In this document: positions 32,086-41,522 of the stretch, in pieces
Layout of the letters: each line of letters opens with the position of its first letter
How positions within the stretch are numbered: position 1 is the first letter of the stretch
Origin: JAGOMX01 sp041738135
GTDB lineage: Bacteria > Pseudomonadota > Alphaproteobacteria > JAGOMX01
NCBI GenBank assembly: GCA_041738135.1
Contig: JBGSQK010000053.1
Coordinates: 34,894-98,893 of the forward strand
DNA: 64,000 nt
Direction: 5' to 3'
Made by a program: the position numbers and the translations under genes
Notes under the pieces: generated by a model
Seen by the model: the letters and a program-made list of their open reading frames with translations, nothing else
Database searches by the model: none
What the model was told of the DNA's origin: nothing

Positions 32086-33519
32086 TTATTTCTTCTTTGA
32101 AGAAAACCACCCAAGAATTTTATTCAATGTGGTTGGTTTAGAGTCTTGCTCTAGTTGTACCGCATCTATCCAAGCTTGTAATGGGTTTAGGGCCCCTTGA
32201 CCGATTTCTTCAGGTATAAAATTTTGGGGCTTATAGGCAGAATTCAGTATGATTTTCTTAATTTGTTGCATAGAAAATTGTGGAAAATACTTCCCTAAAA
32301 TTACTGCCAAAGCTGCAATGCGAGGTGATGCAAAGGATGTGCCCCTGACATGTTCGCCTGCTTTGAGAATGTAACCATCTTGATTAAACGTCTTGGTGTT
32401 GAAGACATTCCCTCGGGCTATAATCGTATGATCTTTGCATATACCAGCCCTTGAAGAATAATCACCAATTTTATCTGCTTCGAAATATGCCACAGACATT
32501 ATAACATTTTTGCAAAGCTCCGGATAAGTATATAGTCTTTCCCGGAGATCAAAACGGGGGCCGTCATCTAAACTGGCAGATTTTTCTTGAATTTGTTGAC
32601 CGTCATTGCCCAGACTTATGACCAAGAGCAGGTCGTTAGCCTGAAGAATGTTCGTTAATCTAGAAATTATTGTATCTACTTCATCCTTGTTGGTTTCAAA
32701 CATCAGAGACATGTTGATAACGCGAGGCATAGGCAGGTGGCGATCGCGACACATGTGCAATATAGCCTCTATGCGATCAAGTGCCCCCATATTCAGCACT
32801 GCGCTATGATTATTAAGAGTTTCGTTAGAAGCTCCTATTAATTGATTAACCTGGTTGGTTAACATCCAAATCTTTCCATCGGCACGCATTGAATCCTCAA
32901 AAACTTTGTAGGACTCAACATTATTGCCACTTTGCTTTAATTCCTTTGATTTTAGCTCTAAAGCTTCTTTTTCCTCTTTTAGCGCATGAATGTCATTCAT
33001 AAGCTTTCTGATTGCTTCCCTTGCTGGTGCTCTCTGTGACATCAGGTGATTATATTCTTCAGTGCTATATGGACTTATAGGATATATGTTAGCTCCGCAT
33101 GCCAGCGCCTGTAATGAAGGATCTTTAGATGCTGCCGCGGCAGCGACTGTGGCGCCGTGAGCTATTTTATCGCCTAAATCTGCAAAGACATAACCATCAG
33201 GGAGTATGTTGTTGACCCCATGGTCTGGCTCTGAATCCATATCCATGATGATCAACCCGGCTCCAAATCCATCAACTTTCAGTTGATTCCTAAATACGAT
33301 ATTTCCCCAATCATAAGCATTATTGAAGCTCTCTCGTGGTTCAGCATTCATAATGGATAGCATCTTTATGTCTTTTGCAATATCGGCCATAATACTAGGG
33401 GTAATAAATTGGACTTTTTCAGGCTGCTCAATTGTTTCGCTGGCCTGTGAAATCGGGGCAGCGAAGGCAAAAATTGCGACAGTTACTGTATTTATTGTAA
33501 ATTTCAAAAACTTCATCAT
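32086..33519 (-). CDS. Exported S8 (subtilisin-like) serine protease with helical insertion
   Basis: 477 residues with a signal peptide (cleavage near QASE, residue 27). The S8 triad can be placed at Asp93 or Asp95 (IIMDMDSE), His121 (AHGATVAAAAA) and Ser395 (GTSFASPRIAAL), with oxyanion Asn305 (SLGNDG). Between His121 and Asn305 lies a highly charged helical stretch at about 160-245 (including LKEEKEALELKSKELKQ) that is not part of the usual fold and looks like a coiled coil. The C-terminus is basic (SSKKK). It is probably a periplasmic or secreted protease; the insertion may bind a partner. Confidence 0.8.
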   Translation of the reverse strand: MMKFLKFTINTVTVAIFAFAAPISQASETIEQPEKVQFITPSIMADIAKDIKMLSIMNAEPRESFNNAYDWGNIVFRNQLKVDGFGAGLIIMDMDSEPDHGVNNILPDGYVFADLGDKIAHGATVAAAAASKDPSLQALACGANIYPISPYSTEEYNHLMSQRAPAREAIRKLMNDIHALKEEKEALELKSKELKQSGNNVESYKVFEDSMRADGKIWMLTNQVNQLIGASNETLNNHSAVLNMGALDRIEAILHMCRDRHLPMPRVINMSLMFETNKDEVDTIISRLTNILQANDLLLVISLGNDGQQIQEKSASLDDGPRFDLRERLYTYPELCKNVIMSVAYFEADKIGDYSSRAGICKDHTIIARGNVFNTKTFNQDGYILKAGEHVRGTSFASPRIAALAVILGKYFPQFSMQQIKKIILNSAYKPQNFIPEEIGQGALNPLQAWIDAVQLEQDSKPTTLNKILGWFSSKKK

Positions 33520-33600
33520 GCTAATCTTTCAAAGACAACATACTAAATACTCATGGTACTTATAAAATAACTATATCTATTATAATCAAGGGCATTAATT

Positions 33601-33650
33601 CACCTCTCCCCCTCGTAGGAGAGGTCAGCCGAAGGCCCGGGTGAGGGGGC
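33601..33650. repeat. Short inverted repeat of the CACCTCTCCC...GGTGAGGGGG family
   Basis: CACCTCTCCC with CGTAGGAGAGGT and then CCCGGGTGAGGGGG can form a hairpin. Similar units lie at 38542-38590, 38689-38739 and 38766-38787, so this is a dispersed REP-like family. Confidence 0.55.
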
Positions 33651-33717
33651 GCTGCCGCAGTCCCGAAGCTGCTTATAGTACCACTTCGGCAAAACAACAG
33701 AACAGATGCCTAATATC

Positions 33718-33837
33718 TGTCATCCCCGCTAAGGCGGGAATCCAGCATAAGAAGTATCGCGAAGCGATTCAGTATAGCTATATAGAGCGCCGCTGGCGCA
33801 CATACTACGCTGGATCCCCGCCTACGCGGGGATGACA
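33718..33837. repeat. ~120-bp palindromic interspersed repeat, copy A
   Basis: Ends TGTCATCCCCGC and GCGGGGATGACA are inverted. The inner part (ATCGCGAAGCGATTC ... GCGCCGCTGGCGC) is the reverse orientation of that in copies C and E. It lies downstream of the fdxA stop. Confidence 0.9.
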
Positions 33838-33855
33838 TAGGAAGTATAGGTTAGC

Positions 33856-34197
33856 TCAACCCTCAATCACCCCAGGCTCCGGCGAGAAATGCTTCTCAAG
33901 CTTATCCGGCACATCTTTCCATTGATCAGCATCCGCAGGTGGTTTTTGTTTGCGGCTGACCCTAGGCCAGGTTTGGGCATAGAGTTGGTTAAGCTCGACC
34001 CATTTTTCCATGTTATCAGCCGTGTCGGCTTTAATAGCGTCCGCTGGGCATTCGGGTTCACATACACCGCAGTCGATGCATTGCTCGGGGTTGATCACCA
34101 CCATGTTTTCGCCCAAGTAAAAACAATCGACGGGACATACGTCTACACAGTCGGTATATTTACATTTAATACAGTTTTCGGTAACAACATAAGTCAT
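33856..34197 (-). CDS. fdxA: Ferredoxin FdxA (7Fe-8S type)
   Basis: 113 residues. Two cluster motifs: CIKCKYTDCVDVCPVDCF at the N-terminus (the [3Fe-4S] side with extra Cys) and CIDCGVCEPECP (the [4Fe-4S] side), as in Azotobacter ferredoxin I. The ~55-residue C-terminal tail with NMEKWVELNQLYAQTWP is diagnostic of alphaproteobacterial FdxA. It is a cytoplasmic low-potential electron carrier. It follows fabH by 11 bases on the same strand. Confidence 0.95.
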   Translation of the reverse strand: MTYVVTENCIKCKYTDCVDVCPVDCFYLGENMVVINPEQCIDCGVCEPECPADAIKADTADNMEKWVELNQLYAQTWPRVSRKQKPPADADQWKDVPDKLEKHFSPEPGVIEG

Positions 34198-34208
34198 GGA
34201 TGTTTCTC

Positions 34209-35174
34209 TTAATAACGGACCAGCGCCGAGCCCCAGACCAATCCGGCGCCGATGGCTTCGTGGAGGATGAGGTCACCGCGTTTTACGTGGCCTTCATTGA
34301 TGGCTTGGGCCAAGGCGAGGGGGATGGATGCTGCCGAAGTATTAGCATGCTGATCTACGGTTATGATAATCTTTTCCTGCGGCAGATTTAATTTCTGCGC
34401 GATGGCATTAATAATGCGGATATTGGCCTGATGGGGAATAAACCAATCAATATCTTCACAAGTGATGTTGTGCCGTTTTAATATGTTCAACGCAGACTCG
34501 GTTAACTTACTGACCGCATGGCGAAAGACCTCACGGCCTTCCATGGATATCACTCCAGCTTTTTCTGCAGTTTCATCTGTTAAACGCAGGATGTCTCTGA
34601 AATTGCCATCCGAATGCATGTAAATGCCCAGAACGCCCCGTTCGTCAGCGGTTTCCTCGGCACGCAAGATAACCGCACCGGCGCCATCGCCAAACAACAC
34701 GCAAGTGCGTCTGTCATCCATATCCAAAATGTCTGACAGCTTTTCAGCGCCAATCACCAAGGCCGTTTTTGCTTGTCCCGTCCGCAAATAATTGTCCGCT
34801 GTGGAAAGAGCCACCAGATATCCACTGCACACGGCCGACACATCAAAAGCAAAGGCGTTGTTGCAGCCTAATTTGGCTTGCACGGAAACCGCAGTGGAAG
34901 GGAAGGTTTTGTCGTCGGGCGTGGATGTGGCCACCACGATCAGATCAATTTCGGAAGCATCGATGCCGGCATTGCTCAGGGCAATCTTACAAGCTTCAGT
35001 GGCCAGATCAGACGTTTTTTCATCCTTATGGGCAAAATGTCTGAATTCGATACCGGTACGCTCCACAATCCACTCATGGGTCGTGTCGACCATTTGCGTC
35101 AAATCATGATTGCTGATTTTGCGAGCTGGCAGATAGGACCCACAACCTATAATTTGTGACCTAATAGCTACCAT
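34209..35174 (-). CDS. fabH: Beta-ketoacyl-ACP synthase III (FabH)
   Basis: 321 residues. The catalytic Cys is C116 in DVSAVCSGYL, with His in PHQANIRI and Asn in HANTSAAS; all three are intact. It condenses acetyl-CoA with malonyl-ACP to start fatty-acid synthesis. It follows plsX by three bases in the standard rpmF-plsX-fabH order. Confidence 0.97.
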   Translation of the reverse strand: MVAIRSQIIGCGSYLPARKISNHDLTQMVDTTHEWIVERTGIEFRHFAHKDEKTSDLATEACKIALSNAGIDASEIDLIVVATSTPDDKTFPSTAVSVQAKLGCNNAFAFDVSAVCSGYLVALSTADNYLRTGQAKTALVIGAEKLSDILDMDDRRTCVLFGDGAGAVILRAEETADERGVLGIYMHSDGNFRDILRLTDETAEKAGVISMEGREVFRHAVSKLTESALNILKRHNITCEDIDWFIPHQANIRIINAIAQKLNLPQEKIIITVDQHANTSAASIPLALAQAINEGHVKRGDLILHEAIGAGLVWGSALVRY

Positions 35175-35177
35175 TTA

Positions 35178-36266
35178 TCATACGGCTCGCTTTAATGGTA
35201 GAATGACAGCTTCCTGATTGGCATCATCCAATGCCTCTTGCTCACGAATGGCAAAATCTTCATGCCATTGTTCAAGGCCTTCGCGGATCAAACGGTTAAC
35301 ATCGCGATCAACCATGTCCACGGCCACAGCGATGGCGTACGAGAAGCCCACTCCGTCCGCACTACCATGACTCTTCACCGATATACCATTAAGTCCCAAG
35401 AAAGGAGCACCATTGTTTTTACCAGGATCAAATTGTGCACTAAAGGACTTCAAGACGGGCCTAGCTAACAAGTAAGTCAGCTTCGTCCACCAGTTCTGGC
35501 TGAAATTGGCCATCAAAAACTGTTTGAAGATGGTAAAGCTGCCTTCCGCTGTCTTTAGGGACACGTTGCCCGTAAAGCCATCGGTCACAATAACGTCCAC
35601 TTTACCGGTTAAAACGTCTGTACCCTCGACGAAGCCTTTAAAATTGCTGACCCATTGCTTATCTTTTAATACAGCATAGGTTTCTTTAATAATGGCGTTA
35701 CCCTTAAGGTCTTCCTCGCCAATATTAAGCAATCCCACGGATGGCACTTTGTTACCTAAAACTTGTTGAGAGAACACCTGGCCCATCAAGGCAAATTGCA
35801 AAAGATTTTGTGTGGTGCATTCCACGTTGGCACCCAAGTCCAACATGACGCCGCGTCCCAAAAGGGTAGGGATCGAAGCGGCAATGGCTGGCCTGTCAAT
35901 GCCTGGGAGTGTTTTTAAGATGATCTTTGAAAGAGCCATGTAGGCGCCCGTATTACCAGCTGAAACAACCGCATCAGCCTTGCCGTCGGCGACAGCTTCA
36001 ATGGCCAATCGCATGCTGGAGGCTTTTGAGCCTCTCAAAGCGGCGCTAGGCTTCATATCGCTGCTGATGGCTTCGCTCGTATGGATCAGTGAAATGCGAG
36101 TAGCATCTAACTTATATTTAGCAATTAAAGGTGCTATCCGTTTCTCATCCCCAAATAGCAGGAAAAAGACCTTAGGATATTTCTTTTGCGCAAGAGCAAC
36201 TCCCTCGATAATAATATCGGGTGCGCCGTCTCCGCCCATTGCGTCTATTGCTAGTCTGATACTCAT
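35178..36266 (-). CDS. plsX: Phosphate acyltransferase PlsX
   Basis: 362 residues. The N-terminal LAIDAMGGDGAPDIIIEG and central SAGNTGAYMA motifs are signatures of PlsX, which makes acyl-phosphate from acyl-ACP for phospholipid synthesis. It is followed at once by fabH. A 390-base gap with a palindromic repeat separates it from rpmF. Confidence 0.97.
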   Translation of the reverse strand: MSIRLAIDAMGGDGAPDIIIEGVALAQKKYPKVFFLLFGDEKRIAPLIAKYKLDATRISLIHTSEAISSDMKPSAALRGSKASSMRLAIEAVADGKADAVVSAGNTGAYMALSKIILKTLPGIDRPAIAASIPTLLGRGVMLDLGANVECTTQNLLQFALMGQVFSQQVLGNKVPSVGLLNIGEEDLKGNAIIKETYAVLKDKQWVSNFKGFVEGTDVLTGKVDVIVTDGFTGNVSLKTAEGSFTIFKQFLMANFSQNWWTKLTYLLARPVLKSFSAQFDPGKNNGAPFLGLNGISVKSHGSADGVGFSYAIAVAVDMVDRDVNRLIREGLEQWHEDFAIREQEALDDANQEAVILPLKRAV

Positions 36267-36657
36267 TGATTTCCTGCCCCAGACAAAACCCTGTCATCAG
36301 AGCCCTTCAAAGTTGCGATGCCAATGCACCACAATTAAATTACCAACATAATTTTAGTTCAGTTTTACGTTGTGTGGGTGCTTTCATAATGCAATACCAC
36401 GAATCATTGTCCGCATCCGTGTCATCCCCGCGTAGGCGGGGATCCAGCACAAGAAGTGGAGCTGCGCGACTCAAAATAGTCTATACTGCAGCGGCTTCGC
36501 CGCCCATTTGTGCTGGATTCCCGCCTACGCGGGAATGACACATATGAGCGACAGAATTAATGACCCTTGGTACAAGAAGTGCCCGTATACAATACGAGCA
36601 TCTCTAATTCTTCCTGTACCCACACAGTCTGTATAACCCGTGCTTAAACCTTACAGC
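36267..36657. other. Gap between rpmF and plsX, mostly repeat
   Basis: No gene seen. It holds palindromic repeat copy B (36420-36540) and AT-rich flanks. rpmF and plsX are usually adjacent, so the repeat is an insertion into the operon. Confidence 0.6.
36420..36540. repeat. ~120-bp palindromic interspersed repeat, copy B
   Basis: TGTCATCCCCGCGTAGGCGGGG at one end and CCCGCCTACGCGGGAATGACA at the other. The inner part (GTGGAGC...GCGACTC, then a GC-rich GCAGCGGCTTCGCCGC) matches copy D. It sits between rpmF and plsX. Confidence 0.9.
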
Positions 36658-36837
36658 CTACGCCTTTAAAGCGATAACTGCTCGGTCTTTGTAATGACCA
36701 CATGCACCGCAAAGGTGATGGGGTAATTTCATTTCGCCACAATTTGGGCATTCACCCATTCTTGAAGGCACTAAGGCATGATGCGAACGACGCATATTAC
36801 GCTTAGATTTAGACGTTTTTCTCTTTGGAACTGCCAT
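36658..36837 (-). CDS. rpmF: 50S ribosomal protein L32
   Basis: 59 residues, beginning MAVPKRKTSKSKRNMRRSHH. A zinc ribbon follows with CPNC and CGAC (four Cys), then HYKDRAVIAL. This is a full-length bacterial L32. It heads the rpmF-plsX-fabH cluster. Confidence 0.97.
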   Translation of the reverse strand: MAVPKRKTSKSKRNMRRSHHALVPSRMGECPNCGEMKLPHHLCGACGHYKDRAVIALKA

Positions 36838-36982
36838 TTCTACACCTAATTAACTGGAAACTCTAACAAGTGTTTGTACCTGAATTTGATCCAAAGAGCA
36901 ACAATTCTTTACGGAGTGTTTACCATTTAGAAATATGCTATTTATTATGATCAGACAACAGGCCCCTAAAAGAGTATAGCCA

Positions 36983-38401
36983 ATGAGCGCAGATATGCAA
37001 ATAACAGATAAAAAACAACTGATTAGTCACATCGAGCGCGGTTGCAAAGATAAAACGGAATGGTCTATTGGCACTGAAAATGAGCAATTTGTTTTTCAGG
37101 TCCCAGAACTGGCGCGAGCTCCTTACGAAGGCCCTCGTGGTATAAAGGCATTGCTCGAAGCTTTCCAAAAGGACGGCTGGAAACCCATCGAAGAGCATGG
37201 CCATGTGATTGCTCTGAAGAATAATGGCGCGAACATTAGCTTAGAGCCTGCAGGGCAGTTTGAGCTATCTGGTGCCAAGCTTAAAACATTGCATGATGCT
37301 TTAGAAGAGCTGCAAGCCTATCATAAGCAACTTTATAAGCACTTAAATTCTCTTGATTTAGCTCTACTCAGCCAAGGGCTTGACCCGAAAACCAAACGCG
37401 AACATATGCCTTGGATGCCCAAGCAACGTTACGAAATCATGCGTGCGTATATGCCCACCAAAGGCAATCACGGTCTAGACATGATGTCTGCCACATGCAC
37501 CGTACAGGTAAACCTAGATTATAGTTCAGAAGTAGACTGCGGCAAGAAATTCCGCGTATCCATGGCTTTGCAGCCCTTAGTCACAGCCATGTTTGCCAAT
37601 TCCCCCATACATATGGGAAAACTGAACGGCTATAAATCCTTCCGCGGACATATATGGACGGATACAGATCCAGATCGTTCAGGCTTGCTGCCCTTTGCCT
37701 TTGAAAAAAATTTCACCTTTGAGAAGTATGTGGATTATGCCTTAGACGTGCCTATGTACTTTGTATATAGAGACGGTACCTATCACAATCACGCAGGCCA
37801 GTCTTTCAGGGATTACATGAAAGGCGAGCTGCCAGGTCTTAAAGGCCAACTTCCTCTCATGAAAGACTTCGAAGACCACCTAACCACCATATTTCCAGAA
37901 GTGCGCTTAAAGCAATACCTGGAAATGCGTGGCGCTGACAGTGGTTCTCTAGCTCATATGGAAGCTCTATCCGCCTTTTGGGTGGGGCTGCTCTACGATC
38001 AAGAAACCTTGGATGAAGTATATGAGATGACATCATCCTGGACCTACGAGGACTGCCTCAAACTAAAGAAAGAAGTCCTGCGTTCCGGCCTCCAAGCCAC
38101 CTTTAGAGGTCATCCTTTACACGCAACCGCTAGAGTCATACTGGATCTAGCCAAGCAAGGCCTTGTGAACAGAGCCTGTCTAAACCAAGCGGGTTGTGAT
38201 GAGTCCATATATTTGTGCTATTTAGAAGATCTAGTATCCACGAAGGAATGTCCGGCAGATAGACTGATCAAAGAATTCGTCGAGGTCTATGATCAAAACG
38301 TTGATGAGTATCTGAAAGGCCATCTACATCAAGGGCCAGAAGGCACAGAAAGTGACGACCCCTGGGGCAAATGCGTTCCGGGAGTAGGGAGTATGCGGTA
38401 G
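36983..38401 (+). CDS. gshA: Glutamate-cysteine ligase, alphaproteobacterial/plant type
   Basis: 472 residues. The N-terminal GTENEQFVF, the LEPAGQFELSG block and the HMGKLNGYKSFRGHIWTDTDPDR segment are typical of the group of ligases shared by alphaproteobacteria and plants. It catalyses the first step of glutathione synthesis. It is divergent from rpmF. Glutathione made with it could serve the MaiA isomerase. No gshB is in the window. Confidence 0.95.
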   Translation: MSADMQITDKKQLISHIERGCKDKTEWSIGTENEQFVFQVPELARAPYEGPRGIKALLEAFQKDGWKPIEEHGHVIALKNNGANISLEPAGQFELSGAKLKTLHDALEELQAYHKQLYKHLNSLDLALLSQGLDPKTKREHMPWMPKQRYEIMRAYMPTKGNHGLDMMSATCTVQVNLDYSSEVDCGKKFRVSMALQPLVTAMFANSPIHMGKLNGYKSFRGHIWTDTDPDRSGLLPFAFEKNFTFEKYVDYALDVPMYFVYRDGTYHNHAGQSFRDYMKGELPGLKGQLPLMKDFEDHLTTIFPEVRLKQYLEMRGADSGSLAHMEALSAFWVGLLYDQETLDEVYEMTSSWTYEDCLKLKKEVLRSGLQATFRGHPLHATARVILDLAKQGLVNRACLNQAGCDESIYLCYLEDLVSTKECPADRLIKEFVEVYDQNVDEYLKGHLHQGPEGTESDDPWGKCVPGVGSMR

Positions 38402-38541
38402 GTTGGTTGCTTCTAGGTTGCTGCCGCTAAGTTAATGGAAATGCTAACCAAACATCCGTCATTGCTGTCCTTCGTCTGCTATATCCCATAATTAATTGTA
38501 CAAATAGAGGCTATCTCAAAACGGCACAATTTACCTTTCTT

Positions 38542-38787
38542 CACCTCTCCCCTTGTGGGAGAGGTCGGCCCGCAAGGGCGGGTGAGGGGTGCAGACTAGC
38601 AGCTGAGAATGAGTTTTCATGGTTAAACTTATGTTTGATGCGTGCGTAGCTATTAGTAATATTCCTGCAACATCAGTATTGCCCTGTCACCCCCTCACCC
38701 GCCCCTGCGGGGCGACCACTCCCACAAGGGGAGAGGTGAATTGGAAAATTGTGTGCTTAGATTAGCCCACAAGGGGGAGAGGTGAAT
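38542..38787. repeat. Cluster of three REP-like CTCTCCCC repeats
   Basis: CACCTCTCCCCTTGTGGGAGAGGT...GGGTGAGGGG (38542-38590) is repeated in inverted orientation at 38689-38739, with a partial third copy at 38766-38787. It fills most of the 395-base gap between gshA and hpf, which are convergent, and no gene is visible in the gap. Confidence 0.7.
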
Positions 38788-38797
38788 TTATCTGTCC

Positions 38798-39376
38798 TTA
38801 CTGAATTGCCGTCGCTGGATCAACCCACCCGATATTTCCATCAGGGCGACGATAGACCATATTTAAACGTCCATGGCCTTCATTATAAAACATCATAGCT
38901 GCTTGTTGAGAAAGGTCTAACCTCATAACAGCCTCGCTGACAGTCAAAGTCGGCACCTCTGCCTTAAGTTCAGCTATAACAGGAGGCGCTAAGGAATCGT
39001 CCGTGGACTTTTCTGCAGGCTCTTCCGCACCCAGCACATAATAGGGAGCTTCCGGATTGAGTCTTGCACCAGCTGCCCTATGGTGTGCCACCAGGCGTTT
39101 TTTCTGGCGGCGAATTCGCTCGGCCAGCAAATGCAGGCAATTTTCAAAGGCAAAGTAAGCATCTTCACCCTCACCAGAACCGCGAATAACAATGCCATGG
39201 CTTGGGTAATAAGCCACATCTATCCTGAATTGATAAGCGACTTCCTTGGATAGTTGTACATTAACTTCGATGGGATCCATACTGTGTTTTGCATTAAATG
39301 CTTCTAAGGATTTGTTTGCGTGTTGACGAAATGCATCACTAATTTCCACATGAACACCGCTGATAACTAATTGCAT
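38798..39376 (-). CDS. hpf: Ribosome hibernation-promoting factor, long form
   Basis: 192 residues. Residues 1-100 are the ribosome-binding S30AE domain (LVISGVHVEISDAFRQHAN..., then the basic helix RIRRQKKRLVAHH). A linker leads to the C-terminal domain (residues ~140-190, EAVMRLDLSQQAAMMFYNE...VYRRPDGNIGWV) that dimerises 70S ribosomes, so this is the long-form factor. It inactivates ribosomes in stationary phase or starvation. Confidence 0.95.
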   Translation of the reverse strand: MQLVISGVHVEISDAFRQHANKSLEAFNAKHSMDPIEVNVQLSKEVAYQFRIDVAYYPSHGIVIRGSGEGEDAYFAFENCLHLLAERIRRQKKRLVAHHRAAGARLNPEAPYYVLGAEEPAEKSTDDSLAPPVIAELKAEVPTLTVSEAVMRLDLSQQAAMMFYNEGHGRLNMVYRRPDGNIGWVDPATAIQ

Positions 39377-39608
39377 GCTTGACCTCCTTTGAATAATTTT
39401 AGAATTTTGAAACAGTTATAATCTGTCTTATAGCTCCATTATAACAAGTTTCAGTTCAAATATCTCTAAATTTCGGCTGCCAACTGACTGATTTTATGAA
39501 TTAACTATTTTTTCACACATAAGTAACCTTTATGCTTATCTCTAGTCAACCAGCTATTCACATCTGTCCTGTGTAATTAATATGTAAGCTGCATTAATGG
39601 AGAAGGAC

Positions 39609-40352
39609 ATGAAACAAGATGATAAACAATATTTAGGTATTATGGCACTGATTCTTAACTTGGGGTTTGTTTCTACAGAGGCCTCGTGCTCAAAATCTGT
39701 AGATGATTTTCTAAATGATGAAAGCGCAGCGCTCGCATTTAGTTCACAGTTCTCATTGCCATTAAAATTCAGCACTGATTTGGGCGAACTCACTCTAACC
39801 ATAGCCAATAATACAGATGAGGAAAATGAACATTATTTGCGTCCACATAACCTACCATCTCCATCAGATTTTCTTCAATTTAGTCACCTTCAGCTGGTGA
39901 AAAGAGTGGAAATTATGTTGGCTGACAAAGAAGATGAAAGGGAAAGTTTATTGGCCAGCATGCAAGAAGGTAATTTTGTTTCAGACGAGGTGAAAGTTGC
40001 ATGCATTGATTACATTCAAGGGAAAAGGCGAATTGGGGTTAGTGCCGAGGAACAGGATATGACACCTAAGAAAACACGGTATCTGATAGATAACCCCGTC
40101 TATCCACTAAAGTATCAGCAATTTAACTTTGATACTTGGGACAAATACGCATTCCCCAATAGCGTGGTGACCATCGCTTGGCACTTTGAAAGTAAGGATG
40201 TTCCTAAACACTACGCCGATTTGAACATGTTTCAAGATCCCGTATTATTCTACTCATATCTTAAAAACAACTTACGTGAATTTATCAAAGTGAAAGCAAA
40301 AGAAGCTGATGAGAAAAAGTTTAATGCCATAAGGGCCTATATGTACATCTAA
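39609..40352 (+). CDS. Exported protein of unknown function
   Basis: 247 residues from ATG 39609, which has GGAGAAGG just ahead (the frame begins at 39597). A short hydrophobic segment (LGIMALILNLGFVSTEASC) near the N-terminus suggests a signal peptide. The rest is hydrophilic with no domain I know. An intrinsic terminator follows at 40373-40400. Confidence 0.5.
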   Translation: MKQDDKQYLGIMALILNLGFVSTEASCSKSVDDFLNDESAALAFSSQFSLPLKFSTDLGELTLTIANNTDEENEHYLRPHNLPSPSDFLQFSHLQLVKRVEIMLADKEDERESLLASMQEGNFVSDEVKVACIDYIQGKRRIGVSAEEQDMTPKKTRYLIDNPVYPLKYQQFNFDTWDKYAFPNSVVTIAWHFESKDVPKHYADLNMFQDPVLFYSYLKNNLREFIKVKAKEADEKKFNAIRAYMYI

Positions 40353-40372
40353 AATTACCTGTTCCCCCAAAG

Positions 40373-40400
40373 CCCCTCTGTCACCAGAGGGGTATTTTTT
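40373..40400 (+). terminator. Intrinsic terminator
   Basis: CCCCTCTG / CAGAGGGG stem (8 bp) with loop TCAC, then TATTTTTTTAT. It lies 20 bases after the stop of the 39609-40352 gene. Confidence 0.9.
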
Positions 40401-40440
40401 TATGGACGAACCAACCCCGTTACAGGCATGATGTTTCATT

Positions 40441-41067
40441 ATGGAAAAAATATTGATGTCTGTTAAGTGCCTGCTAGCCGCTACGTTACTAGTTTTGTCA
40501 ACCATGGCAAGCGCTAAGGATCAAGAGAACAAAATTATGCCCCTACAAAAGCAAAAAGAACTAATCGAGCGCAGTAAAGATTGTCGTGACATGTTGGTAA
40601 GACTTTACGAATTACCTGATATAAAGCCGCAACTGGCAAGCTTAAGATCTGAGGGCGTTGTCATTAGGCTAGCAAAAGCCAGCGAAAAGCGGGCAGTGGT
40701 TGATTGGGTGCGGCAAAATTTCAGTGCAGGCTGGGCTAAAGAATGTGAAAACAGCTTCACAGAAAGTCGCATCAATTGTTTTATAGCTCTCAAACAAGAC
40801 AAAATCATTGGTTTTAGCACCTACGATGCCACCGCTCCAGGTGTGGCCGGTCCCTTAGGCATTGATCAAGCTCAACGGGGCAGGGGTCTTGGCAAAATTT
40901 TGTTCATAGCCTCGCTCCATCACATGAAAGCCCAAGGCTACGCCTACGCCGTTATCGGCTGGGTATCGCCCAAAAACCAAGTTTTCTTCCAAAAGATCGT
41001 TAAGGCAGATATCATTGACAGATCCGAACCCCTGAGTGGCATGTATAAAGACTTTGTCGCCGAATAG
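40441..41067 (+). CDS. GNAT-family acetyltransferase with an N-terminal signal-like segment
   Basis: 208 residues. Residues 6-26 (VKCLLAATLLVLSTMASAKD) look like a signal peptide with an ASA cleavage site. A full GNAT domain follows: DKIIGFSTYD, then GIDQAQRGRGLGKILFIA as the acetyl-CoA site and FFQKIVKA near the end. GNATs are normally cytoplasmic, and acetyl-CoA is absent from the periplasm, so an exported copy is odd. If exported, it may act in the host cell. The start could also be M6 (40456). Confidence 0.65.
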   Translation: MEKILMSVKCLLAATLLVLSTMASAKDQENKIMPLQKQKELIERSKDCRDMLVRLYELPDIKPQLASLRSEGVVIRLAKASEKRAVVDWVRQNFSAGWAKECENSFTESRINCFIALKQDKIIGFSTYDATAPGVAGPLGIDQAQRGRGLGKILFIASLHHMKAQGYAYAVIGWVSPKNQVFFQKIVKADIIDRSEPLSGMYKDFVAE

Positions 41068-41522
41068 GCTCTGCCTCTTCATATAGTAACGAAAAAGCGA
41101 TTATGTGAAGAGGATTAGTATGCGTCATTTATCCCCAAAAATTTTCTTCTACTCTTTTGCGTCAAAAAATGGTATAAGTAAATTGTTAATGTTTAGTTAA
41201 CATAAGTTTAAAGCCATAAGAGCAGAATGTTCGATTCTAACTTTAGGCTTAACGAATTCAAAAGCCTTGTCCTTGAATGTTAGGGCAGGCGGTGGTTTCG
41301 ACTGATAAATATTAACAATGGCAAGAAACAATAATAAAAAATTACAACTGACCTTATGGGCTCATCCCGCGCATTGATTCTTATTGCGTAGTGTTGTCCA
41401 AATTTTCCAGGAAATCCTGGCGCTAACGCTTTTAATCAGGGGTTAGACATAAAGACATATGCGAACCGGGCGAATTCGCCAGGTGATGTTCTGTCTCAAC
41501 TTAGTAACGAAAGGGAAGACCA
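41068..41522. other. Gene-free stretch upstream of carD
   Basis: About 455 bases with no gene of credible length. Structures seen: a dyad TGTTAA-N7-TTAACA (41184-41202), CCAGGA-AA-TCCTGG (41410-41423), and a perfect 12-bp palindrome GGCGAATTCGCC (41469-41480). A 19-codon mini-ORF (41318-41377) ends before them. The region probably holds the promoter and long leader of carD. Confidence 0.4.

Noticed and set aside
33718..33837. CRISPR array
   Set aside because: The repeats are single palindromic units scattered over 30 kb, with no regularly spaced array and no cas genes.
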